The position numbers were made by a program, and so were the translations under genes. A stretch of DNA of 17,970 bases from Pelagophyceae sp. CCMP2097 (lineage: Eukaryota > Sar > Pelagophyceae): the NCBI GenBank assembly GCA_026770575.1, contig MU657189.1, forward strand, positions 38,546-56,515, read 5' to 3'. Under the pieces are notes generated by a model. It made no database searches, was not told the origin of the DNA, and was given only the letters and a program-made list of their open reading frames with translations. Every line of letters starts with the position of its first letter. Position 1 is the first letter of the stretch. This document shows, one piece after another, positions 9,814 to 17,503 of this stretch.

Positions 9814-10556
9814 ACTATCCTTGCTTTTGTGTCCGTCCGTTCGAAGTAGACCCGTTTTTCAAAATCACGATTCTCGAATTGAGACAAACTGTTTGATGGA
9901 GTCGACGCGTCTCGACGCGAGCTTTCACGATCCGTCAACTTTAGCTCCGCGGGCGGGGTCCGCGCTGAGATACTCGCGCCCAAAGTTTAACGGAATGTCG
10001 TTTAAATTTTGGCAATTTGACTTTGGAACATGCGTGCAGTGCTTAAGATTTGATATGAACCTCCCGAGGCGCGATTATCGAGCGCAGCGAGCCAAGTTTC
10101 GCCCAAACGAACGCGCAAAAGTGGGGCTGCCGAGCCTAGGCCCGACGGCCTTCCCCGAGCCGCCAGTCGAGGTCCGGCGGCTGCGCGCGCACGCATGGTA
10201 CCTCCCGAGCATGGGCCCGGCTTCATATTGGGGCAGTTCGACCGCATCGGGGAGTTGGAGCGGTTCAGGCGAGACCATTTTCGGACACACCGAAAACAGC
10301 CCGCGCGCCTCCAGGGGAAAGGAGACTCGCGATTCCGGGGTATAGGCGCCGTGGCGCGTCCATCGCGACACTCCTGACCCCAGGGGGACGTCGGTGCGCG
10401 GCGGGGCGGTGCCTTCCAGGTCGTAGTTTGAGAGGAAAAGCGGATATGTATCCGGTAATCGGATATGTATCCGGTAAGGCTTTTTACACAAGCGGCGTTT
10501 TTTATTTCGGCGATTTCGGCTCGCTGCGCTCGAAAAGCGGGTCTATTCGAAGTCCG
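9814..10556. other. Gene-free stretch upstream of the membrane-protein gene
   Basis: It should include the promoter of the minus-strand membrane gene. Overlapping open frames of 138-191 codons exist on the minus strand and 174 on the plus strand, but none has recognisable motifs and they contradict one another. A 19-bp direct duplication (CGGATATGTATCCGGTAAT) lies at 10441-10478. Confidence 0.5.
10441..10478. repeat. 19-bp direct tandem duplication
   Basis: CGGATATGTATCCGGTAAT at 10441-10459 is repeated at 10460-10478 with one terminal mismatch. Each copy contains the palindromic half-sites GGATA and TATCC. Confidence 0.9.
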
Positions 10557-10716
10557 CTCTACTAATCGTCGGGCCAAACAAACCCTTGCATTTTACGCAA
10601 ATCCAATAGAGAGCCTCAGCTCAAAGTGATACCCTATCGAAAGTGATACCCTATCAAATAAAACCCCTTTAAAAGCTCGTTGATATATAGAGCTTGCAGT
10701 GATCTCTCCGTTCAAC

Positions 10717-10803
10717 GCGTTGCGGTATATATACCGGGCCCCACAATCACCTCTAAGGATAATGATCCGGTGAATCCCCTTTTGCCCCCAGCGGGTCATT
10801 ACG
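10717..10803. repeat. Dispersed repeat inside E2, fullest copy
   Basis: The segment runs from CGTTGCGGTATATATACCGG through AATCACCTCTAAGGAT to CCCCAGCGGGTCATTACG. The left half recurs at 11074-11109 and the right half at 11216-11280, so two partial copies together cover the whole unit. The left half contains CGGTATATATACCG, a perfect 14-bp palindrome (10723-10736 and 11080-11093). Confidence 0.9.
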
Positions 10804-10867
10804 GGTTAATGGGCCCACGTACACAATCGCTTGCGAGTGGTCTCGGGTTCGATTCCCGCGGGGGGCA
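10784..10867 (+). other. tRNA-like segment, incomplete cloverleaf
   Basis: GCCCCC at 10784-10789 pairs perfectly with GGGGGC at 10861-10866, followed by A as a discriminator-like base. Before the 3' strand lies a T-arm-like sequence (TCGGG-TTCGATT-CCCGC, four of five pairs) matching the pol III B box. The total of 84 nt fits a long-variable-arm tRNA. GGGTTAATGGGCC loosely resembles a D-loop / A box, but no canonical 5-bp anticodon stem with a 7-base loop is found. It is more likely a tRNA pseudogene or SINE head than a working tRNA. Confidence 0.3.
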
Positions 10868-12332
10868 CTCGATTTTGGCGAGTGTAACCCTGGTACTAAG
10901 CCTCCACTCCCCAGCGGCCACGTGTCCAAGACACGCAGTAAGCCCGCCCCGCGTCAACAGGTTCAAGACCTGCAGTAAGGCCGCCACCGGAGCCGGACCA
11001 AGGCCCAGTGCATTATCGTATTTTGCCTTTCTCCACGCTAAACCTCCCGTTCCTACGGTATGCGTGTGGGGGAGCGTTGCGGTATATATACCGGGACCCA
11101 AAATCACCTCCTTGCGGAGATTCCATTTCCGCCAAGGGAATTCTAACCCTTGCCATTTCCGAGGGAACTCCAACCCTCTAAGGTTCCTAACACAGTTCTA
11201 ACTCTGACTGTGGGCACTACGAATCACCTCTAAGGATTATGATACGGTGAATCCCCTTTTGCCCCCAGCGGGTCATTACGAAACGGACCTCGTACAACTC
11301 TCAAACTCGCGAGCCAAATCAAAGTAGTACCTAGGTACGAATTTGGCCCGAGGGCAACCCCGAGGCACCCCAGCCTACTCCCGTCCCGGGATCGATGGTG
11401 CGCAGTCAACAAGCCCATGCGCAGACGCCCGTCGATTTTCCGCATGGTGCGTCGACTCTAGCGGAATCGGCGTTTTGGGGACTTGTGTTCGAGTTCGCAC
11501 CCACCCGCGATGCGCTGTCGCGGCCGGTTCCGGGCGCTGCCGGATTGATTGCGGGCGCCTGCGCGCAGTTCCCGCCGGTTGCCGGCGCGTGGCGGGTCCC
11601 GCAAGGGCCCGAACGCATGCTCCTCACGCGCCTTCCGATGCCACGTCGCTGCTGCCCAAGGGGTAGCCACAACGCAAAACAAAGTTAGGGCCGGCCCTGC
11701 GGGACCAAGGCGCGTCGATAGGGCCATTCAGCGCCTCATTCCGACAAGAACTGACCGATATCCTTGACCCCTCCATAAGACAACGTCGTCGTCTCCAAAA
11801 TATGCACATCAGTTCGATAGGATATGAGTTTGATATTGTCAAATGGATACGATAGGATATGAATCCGATAGGGTGTCACTTTGAGCTGAAACTCTCTAAT
11901 AGCAAATTCAATGGCAGTTTACTCGATCATGAAGAGTTGGACCAAGCTTGACCTGGTGCGCGCTCCATAGGGGCCCTTTGTTCTACACCCGCCAGACGGG
12001 GGCCTCGGGGGAGCGGCCCAAGGCGCTGGTGAAGCGGGCGTAGAACAAAAGCCCACCACAGACCACGCTGCGTCTTCCCGACCATCGTCCAATAAGTAGG
12101 TGCCAAAATGGGTTATGGGCCGTATTGTGGTCCGACGATTAGTAGTGGTCCGGGACCGGACTCGTGGCGAAATGGAGGGTCAGCTGGCAGTGGCTCAGAG
12201 AAAACCCGGACTCTTCTCCGAGTTTAGCGACACGGTCGAGTCAGCGTGGCTTCCCACCCTCCCGCGCGTCCGGCCCCCCGGCCGCAGCCAGGTGGTCTCG
12301 CGGCTCTTTCAGACTCGGTTGCGAGTGGTGGG

Positions 12333-13157
12333 ATGCGGGCCACCTTGCGCCTAGTCGTCCTCACCCTCCTCTGCACCAACGCAACCGCGCTCCACTACTT
12401 TGCCTTTGGCTCGAACATGCACCCAGCCGTGCGTCGCGGGGGGAGCGTGGGGAGCGTGGGCGATGATGAGCGTGGGGAGCGTGGGCGGGGGAGCGAAGAG
12501 GCCGTTTTGCGGAGGCTGTCAGTCGGTTGACGGCCCCAAAAGTCCTTTCGGGGAGTCCCTGAAGAGTCTCGAAGTCTGCATCCGCCGCCCAGTGTGACGT
12601 AGGTCTTGGAGGGCGTGCGCGGCATCACGCCTCTGAGCCAGACACCTGGGCGCATAGACGGGTGGAGACTTGGGTTCACTCTTCGAGGTGGTCCCGCCGA
12701 GCCCGCATTCGCCTCCGCGGAGCCCGACGCGCGCCGCAGCTTGTGGGGCGTCGCGTTTGAACTGTCGGCGCTGGACGGGGCGAAGATCTTGGCGACGGAA
12801 GGAGTACCTTTGGCTTACGTCCCGGTTCCGGTCCGAGTCGTCGTCCCCGCCGCCAACACGGACTTTATCCAAACGGACCGCCCGTCCGCCCGCCGCGCGC
12901 CCGCATCCGAGACGTACCTCACCGCGTTTACCCTCGTGTCGGCGGGGCCGCTGCGCGGGCAGGACCGGCGGCCGAGTGAAAGGTATTTGAATTTACTCCG
13001 CGAAGGCGCCAGGCTCTCCGGTCTCCCTCGTGACTGGATTTCCTACCTCGACAACCTCGAGCCCGACCCAGAAGCCACCGGCGCTGCATCAAAGGCCACG
13101 GAGACTTGGCGCGCCGAGAATCAAGAAAGGATGGAAAAGCTATACTCCACTCCTTAA
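12333..13157 (+). CDS. Gamma-glutamylcyclotransferase-like (AIG2-like fold) protein with signal peptide, 2 exons, 216 aa
   Basis: The exons are 12333-12428 and 12603-13157. The 174-nt intron has donor GTGCGT and acceptor GTAG, and joins …NMHPA to VLEGVRGI…. Family members release 5-oxoproline from gamma-glutamyl peptides. YFAFGSNM (residues 22-29) is the family's substrate-binding loop, and E98 in ATEGVP lies where the catalytic glutamate is expected. Conserved later motifs include SLWGVAFELS, YVPVPV and SERYLNLLREGARLSGLP. Residues 1-19 form a hydrophobic signal peptide ending NATA, so the product probably enters the secretory pathway. I chose the ATG at 12333 over the in-frame ATG at 12246 because it places this signal at the terminus. 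The substrate could differ from that of human GGCT. Confidence 0.92.
12429..12602 (+). other. Intron of the cyclotransferase-like gene, with GGGGAGCGTG repeats
   Basis: The 174-nt intron opens with a G-rich run carrying GGGGAGCGTG / GGGAGCGTGGG several times (about 12437-12492). It also carries CGGTTGACGGCCCCAAAAG near 12525, close to the CCGTTGAACGGCCCCAAG unit in PA2G4 intron 10. Confidence 0.85.
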
Positions 13158-13159
13158 CG

Positions 13160-13198
13160 CGTTTATAAAATTCGTTTATAAAATTCGTTTATAAAATT
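13160..13198. repeat. 13-bp AT-rich triplication after the cyclotransferase-like stop codon
   Basis: CGTTTATAAAATT occurs three times head to tail (13160-13172, 13173-13185, 13186-13198), starting 3 bp after the TAA. It lies in the expected 3' untranslated region and may influence 3'-end formation, but no canonical AATAAA is present. Confidence 0.9.
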
Positions 13199-13619
13199 GG
13201 TTCTAAAAATGGCATTCTACCACGAGCAGGGCCGGTGGCTTCTGTGGTGGGTGTAGCGACGCAACTTGGCGCGTCGAGCCGCCGCGCAGGAGGCGTTAAT
13301 TAGCACGAACACGCATCAGCTTTTGTAGGTGCTAAGTAAAGAAACGCTAGGAAGCGTCTAAAACGTGCGTTTTCGGGCCTAGAGACTTGCCCATGTTTAT
13401 GGACATAGAGTACGATGATCGGGTGCGTTTGCCCGTTGAAGATGTGAAGAATGAAAAGAAGTAAACACAAAAGAACAAACACGTGCGTGATACGGACGGA
13501 CTTGTAGGTCTACATACGGCACCTATTACTAAGATATTAATGCCCTAAAGGGGCATAAGAGTTACGAAGAGATGGACACAAAAGGAATCGACGCTTGCAG
13601 AGGGGTGAGGAAACTATGA
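13199..13619. other. Gene-free stretch, nothing assigned
   Basis: More AT-rich than its surroundings. A 60-codon minus-strand frame (13482-13300) begins with a hydrophobic run but has no homologous feature or splice context I can support. Confidence 0.55.
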
Positions 13620-13637
13620 GCAACCTTACGTGATACA

Positions 13638-14355
13638 TCGGCGGCTACGACGCCTTCGGCGGCTACGCCGCACTCGGCGGCGGAGCCGCCTTCGGGGGCT
13701 ACGCAGCCATCTGCAGCTGAGCCGCCTTCGGCTGCTACGCAAACTTCGGCGGATAATCCGCCTTCGGCGGTTACTACGCTGCCGAAGGCGGAGGAGCCGC
13801 CTTCTGCGGCTACGCCGCCTTCGGCAACGCCGCCTTCTGCGGCTACGCCGCCCTTGGCGGCTACGCCGCCATTGACAGTTACGCCGCCATTGACGGCTAC
13901 GCCGCCTTCGGCGGCTACGCCGCACTCAGCGGCTGAGCCGCCTTCGGCGGCTACGCCGCCTTCGGCGGCTGCGCCGCCTTCTGCGGCTATGCCGCCTTCA
14001 GCGGCTACGCCGCAATAGGCGGCTATGCGCCCTCCGAGGCTACCTTCGGCGGCTACGCCGCCCTCGGCGGCTGAGCCGCCTTCGGCGGTTACGCCGCACT
14101 CGGCGGCTACGCCGCCTTCGGCGGATAAGCCGCCATCGGCGGCTACGCCGCCCTCGGCGGCTACGCCGACTTTGGCGGCTGAGCCGCCTTCGGCGGCTGC
14201 GGCCCCTTTGGCGGTAGAGCCGCCTTCGGTGGCTGTGCCGCCTTCGGCGACTACGCTGACTTCGGCAGCTACGCCGCCATCTGCGACTGAGCCGCCTTCT
14301 GCGGCTGAGCCGCCTTCGGCGGCTACGACGCCTTCGGCGGCTGAGTCGCTTTAGC
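13638..14355 (+). repeat. 18-bp palindromic minisatellite, nearly open as a Ser-Ala-Ala-Thr/Glu-Pro-Pro repeat
   Basis: The unit is close to GGCGGCTACGCCGCCTTC, repeated about 40 times with substitutions. GGCGGC-TAC-GCCGCC and GCCGCC-TTC-GGCGGC are both inverted repeats, so either strand could form hairpin series. In the plus frame starting at 13620 it reads without a stop to a TAG at about 14010-14014, then on in the same frame to a stop at 14352-14354, encoding SAATPP / SAAEPP hexapeptides. There is no ATG before the repeats; an in-frame TGA lies at 13617-13619, directly after which AG|CAACC could be a splice acceptor. It is either a decayed exon of a Pro/Ala-rich protein or a non-coding satellite. 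The minus frame is arginine-rich and unlikely. Confidence 0.93.
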
Positions 14356-15063
14356 GGAGACGTCCGCGGCGGCGGACGCCGAAGCGTCGTCTGCTGAAGC
14401 GTCGTCTGAAACGTCGCCTGCAACGCACTCGGCTTCGTCCGACTCGGCTTTTTCCGAATCAGCTTCGTCCGACTCGGCTTCGTCCACAAAGCACTCGTCC
14501 GCAACGCCCTCGTCCGCAGCCTCCAGCGCGGCCACCGCTGCCCCGAGCTAGACGCCGAGGTGGCGTAGTGTCAGGCAGCGCGGAGGTGCGACGGCGTTCC
14601 AGACGCGGACGGCGCAGGCTTCCACGACGTCGAACGCGGTCAGTATTGACTGCCTCAAATCCAACGGACACGCCGGCAAAAACGCCGACCCGAGGCGGCC
14701 GCGCCGGCACCGCAGCACCTCCTTGGCCGCATGCGGCCGGCTCCTAAAGAGCCGGTGCCGCCGGATACAAGGGCGTCGGCTCCCGGGCTCCCGGCCCCGG
14801 CGTTCCCAAACGAACGCGGGCTTCCAATACGGCACCCCGCCCGCAAAGCGCACCAGCCGACGAGTACGATTCCGCAAGAATTCGAAAACGCCGCGCAGCG
14901 GCCTCGCCGTTACTGATGCCGGTTTGTATTTGCTGTGACTGAAAACGGTTTGCATTTTAGTGCAATTGGCATAGGTGGCCCGAGGGCCACCCGTCAATCT
15001 TTTAAAATTTTAAATACAAGAAAGTGACCGACTTCGTAGTTCGCGTGCTTGCGTGGCAGCCAG
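14356..15063. other. Region with a possible broken minus-strand reading frame
   Basis: The minus frame 14997-14548 is open for 149 codons and ends in a stretch that looks coding (about 14690-14549, including VEACAVRVWNAVAPP). It stops at TAG, then continues in the same frame as an acidic D/E/A-rich tail down to about 14323. I recognise no family and see no supported start. Two perfect hairpins lie at 14725-14738 (GGCCGCATGCGGCC) and 14737-14755 (CCGGCTC/GAGCCGG). This may be a gene remnant or chance. Confidence 0.3.
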
Positions 15064-15732
15064 CGTTCTGTTTTTTTGCCAAGTGGGGGGGCACAGTAGG
15101 GTCAAAATGCTCGCAAGTGGGTGGGTGGACCCTCATTCCTGGTCCTCTATGGCTTTTGAAAGTGGGTGGGTACCCCCCCCTAAGAGGTCCCTTCGCTGGA
15201 ATAGGCCCAGCTGTGTCCAACAGGGGCTCCCTGCTCTTCGCAGCGTCCATAAACGCACTCCTCGCCCCCTACAAAGGTAAATGCTCCAGAAAAAATATCG
15301 TACGGAGTTCTTCGGCGACAGACAACCGCTCGTTTTGAACCGACGGTCCGGCAACGCAGCTCGTGGAGCGCTCAAGCATCCACTACGGCGTCCGGCGACA
15401 TGTCATCGGCCTCGCCGACGCTCGCAGAGCTCTCTTTGGCATCCTCATCAACGCCGTCTACGGCGTCCGATGCCGATGCCCCTTCGCCACTCAAGCGTAC
15501 GCGCCGCGAAGGTCTCCGGGCCCCGACGACGCGAACACACCGCCTCGAGAGAGCCCACAGCTGTATCACCCGCTAGTTTACCGAGGCTAAAAAAGTGCGT
15601 GCCTCGATGGCTCGGCTCGTCAAGTGGGTGGGTACCCCCTCCTCAGAGGCCCTCCTGGGCTCGTAAAAGTGGGTGGGTCCCCCCTCCTAGTTGTCCCTAC
15701 TGTTCCCCCCCACTTGGCAAAAAAACAGAACG
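15064..15732. mobile_element. E3: 669-bp inverted-repeat element with 38-bp termini
   Basis: The left arm 15064-15101 (beginning CGTTCTGTTTTTTTGCC) and the right arm 15695-15732 are inverted copies that match at 37 of 38 positions. Subterminal AAGTGGGTGGGT motifs occur at about 15115, 15159, 15618 and 15667, two near each end, mostly followed by a C-run and a CCT-rich tail. Paired subterminal motifs are common in DNA transposons that rely on a transposase in trans. There is no recognisable transposase inside. GC flanks both ends, too short to call a target duplication. The right end lies 9 bp from E1 copy b. Confidence 0.8.
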
Positions 15733-15741
15733 CAGGTCGGG

Positions 15742-16098
15742 CTCTACTAATCGTCGGTCCAAACAAATCCTTGCATTTTACGCAAATTCAATGGCAAATT
15801 CAATGGCAGTTTACTCGCTCATGAATAGTATGGACCAAGCTTGACCTGGTGCGCGCTCCATAGGGGCCCTTTGTTCTACACCCGCCAGACGGGGACCTCG
15901 GGGGAAATTTCAACGCGATGCGCGCGTCGTGGACGAGCAGGACGTGGACGAGCAGAGAACGGGAGCGGTCCAAGGCGCTGGTGAAGCGGGCGTAGAACAA
16001 AAGCCCACCACAGACCGCGCTGCGTCCTCCGGCCATCGACCAATAACCAGGTGCCAAAATGGGTTATGGGCCGTATTGTGATCCGACGATTAGTAGAG
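15742..16098. mobile_element. E1 copy b: 357-bp MITE-like element
   Basis: The termini CTCTACTAATCGTCGG (15742-15757) and CCGACGATTAGTAGAG (16083-16098) are perfect 16-bp inverted repeats. The body matches E1 copy a but carries about 58 extra bases near 15906-15963, including a 15-bp tandem of CGTGGACGAGCAG. An internal inverted repeat (15870-15885 with 15986-16001, one mismatch) is shared with copy a. It truncates the nuclease-like frame to its right. Confidence 0.88.
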
Positions 16099-16363
16099 TC
16101 TGAGTCGGGTCCACCTCGTACGCGGGACAGCGGTTGAACTGGGCGTCGAGTGCGAGCGCGTGCTTGTCGTACTCATCGTTGACCTTGGCCGTGCGGATGT
16201 CGACCGGCTTGCCTGCGCGGAGGGTTCGCGCTTGGCCGTAGTTCGTGACGTTGTTCGCGATGGTCTTGACGTCCCCGAGGCATTGCGCTCCGGACACGTC
16301 TGTCCACAACATGTCGGGGACCATCTTGCGGCGGTCACGAAACCCGCGAAACGTGTCGCGTGC
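16099..16363 (-). pseudogene. Retroelement-like remnant with a PD-(D/E)xK-type motif, cut by E1
   Basis: The minus-strand frame from about 16363 runs RDTFRGFRD…VPDMLWTD…LGDVKTI…, then a basic/helical stretch (DEYDKHALALDAQFN), and enters E1 after EVDPTQ. VPD followed 13 residues later by DVK fits the PD-(D/E)xK pattern of restriction-like endonucleases carried by some non-LTR retrotransposons. From memory of the family style, the downstream helix resembles host-encoded or retroelement fragments common in algal genomes; I could not check this. No reverse transcriptase is visible, the N-terminal boundary is unclear, and the C-terminal part is replaced by E1, so it is annotated as a remnant. Confidence 0.4.
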
Positions 16364-16457
16364 CGCCGCGCCGCCGCCGGCGCAGCCTCGAGCGGCGCGC
16401 CGGCACGGCCTCGGCGCCGCCGTCCTCTCGGCGCGCGGCGTCGGCCACGCCGGCGGA

Positions 16458-16885
16458 AGTGCGGCGGTCTCGCCAAAAGGCTCACCGCGCTCGCACTCGC
16501 AGCGGCGGCTTTGCAGGCCCTCCGCCGATTCCACTTTCGCGTCGCATCCGCGCCGGGCGCCGCCGCGCTGGAGCTGAGCGGCGAGCTGCGGACCTTTGCA
16601 AAAGTCTTGCCGTCTTGCCTGTGGGAGGCGCATTTATTTCCGCAGCTCCGTCAAGCGTTTGCATACTTTGACGTTTACGCAGTCTGCGTCAACGCGGAAG
16701 AAGCCTCAACGGCGCGAACTTTGCTCAGCAGGGTGGGTTGCGGCACACCTCGCGGCGACGTTCTCCGGTCTACCGACACGAGCGTCGATTCCGACAATTC
16801 TCGCCGCCTGTTCAATGCGACGCACTTATTCGAGCGGGCACGACTGCTCCCATCCTCGCAGTGCTCTCATAAGCAGGCAGTCTAG
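16458..16885 (+). CDS. Partial ORF with hydrophobic segment and SGELRTF motif, possible glycosyltransferase-like protein
   Basis: The frame reads a basic stretch (AKR), a short hydrophobic segment LTALALAAAALQAL (type II anchor-like), then LELSGELRTF (near 16570-16597), FPQLRQAFAYFDVYAVC and VNAEEASTARTLLSRVGC, ending at TAG 16883-16885. A beta strand ending in SG-x-LR-T-F followed by a hydrophobic FDVY strand resembles uncharacterised eukaryotic glycosyltransferase-like proteins. This is inference from pattern, not a confirmed match. There is no nearby ATG, so the 5' end is an upstream exon or has been lost. The stop may lie in an intron. It runs divergently from the retroelement remnant. 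Confidence 0.33.
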
Positions 16886-17500
16886 AGAAGACGCCTGCGG
16901 CCCGCTCAGAGTGCGCGGCAAGAACGCGTCGTCACGACGGTATCGACCGGTTCGGGCCTCTCCGGGCACACCTGAACCGGGCTCCGCCGGCGGGGACCGC
17001 GCCGGGCCCCGCCAGCCGCGCAGGGGCCGCTAACCCCGGTAGCGCGACGAACACCCGTCGGTCCCGCGGCCAGAGCGCCGCTGATACGTGCCCGTTTGCG
17101 GTGAAAACGCGGCGCGCCCCATGATTCACCTTTCCGCTGGGGCCTGCAGCGAGAATCGGGCCGAAGGCGCACCCGGAGCCGTGTCGCCCCAGACGATCGA
17201 CTCCAACCTCCCCGAAATCCTGCGAGTGCTACGCTTTTCAATTTCAATTTTCAATTTCAATTGAAAAATTCGTAGGACTCGCAGGCGAGTGGGAGCTACC
17301 CTAGGAGAACTCTTCGCAGGAGTTTGAAAGGGGGATGCGCGCCCAATGTTTTTGATAGCCGTTCCGGAAAGGCTTGCGTCCGTTCGCGCCTCCTGAACGT
17401 AATGGACTTTTAAAAGGCCCTATAGGGGTCGCCGGGTTTCGGAGCCGGTGGATACTGGAAAGTCGGCACGGGATATTATGCGAATGGTGCACAGGCCGCA
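16886..17500. other. GC-rich gene-free stretch with an AT-rich spacer
   Basis: GC-rich sequence to about 17225 has open frames on the minus strand (65 and 113 codons) without recognisable features. Around 17236-17268 lies an AT-rich run of TTTCAAT/ATTGAAA repeats. The short palindrome CTCGCAGGCGAG follows near 17278. No gene is supported. Confidence 0.5.
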
Positions 17501-17503
17501 GAA

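Larger units (their letters stand above)
10609..11896. mobile_element. E2: 1,288-bp inverted-repeat element with TA target duplication, inserted in E1
   Basis: The left terminus starts GAGAGCCTCAGCTCAAAGTG (10609). The right terminus in reverse complement starts GAGAGTTTCAGCTCAAAGTG (11896). The match continues through GA[T/C]ACCCTATCG, giving about 30 bp with three mismatches. TA flanks both sides (10607-10608, 11897-11898). Subterminal repeats include AAAGTGATACCCTATC twice at the left and CGATAGGATATGA twice at the right. No transposase is recognisable, so it is probably a non-autonomous TA-target element. Its interior holds the TATATATA palindrome repeats and the tRNA-like segment. Confidence 0.85.
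10557..12145. mobile_element. E1 copy a: MITE-like element, interrupted by E2
   Basis: The left end CTCTACTAATCGTCGG (10557-10572) is matched in reverse complement by CCGACGATTAGTAG at 12132-12145. The two flanks of E2, 10557-10608 and 11897-12145, together give about 300 bp. They align along their length with the uninterrupted copy at 15742-16098, including GGTGCCAAAATGGGTTATGG near the right end. An internal inverted repeat, TTTGTTCTACACCCGC (11977-11992) against GCGGGCGTAGAACAAA (12034-12049), can fold into a hairpin. There is no coding sequence. The element ends 187 bp before the cyclotransferase-like start codon. Confidence 0.85.

Noticed and set aside
10002..10577. 191- and 138-codon minus-strand frames upstream of the membrane gene
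   Set aside because: They overlap each other in different frames, run into E1, and show no recognisable domain.
10784..10867. Functional tRNA gene
   Set aside because: No acceptable anticodon arm can be drawn, and the segment lies in a transposon with a partial second copy.
13300..13482. 60-codon minus-strand frame with a hydrophobic start
   Set aside because: A hydrophobic run alone from AT-richer DNA is weak evidence; there is no splice or homology support.
15372..15569. Acidic minus-strand frame inside E3 as a transposase fragment
   Set aside because: Only 65 codons, no catalytic motif, and composition alone does not support a transposase.
16906..17247. Ribosomal RNA-like or protein-coding reading of the GC-rich block
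   Set aside because: I could not match any conserved rRNA segment, and the open frames lack recognisable features.
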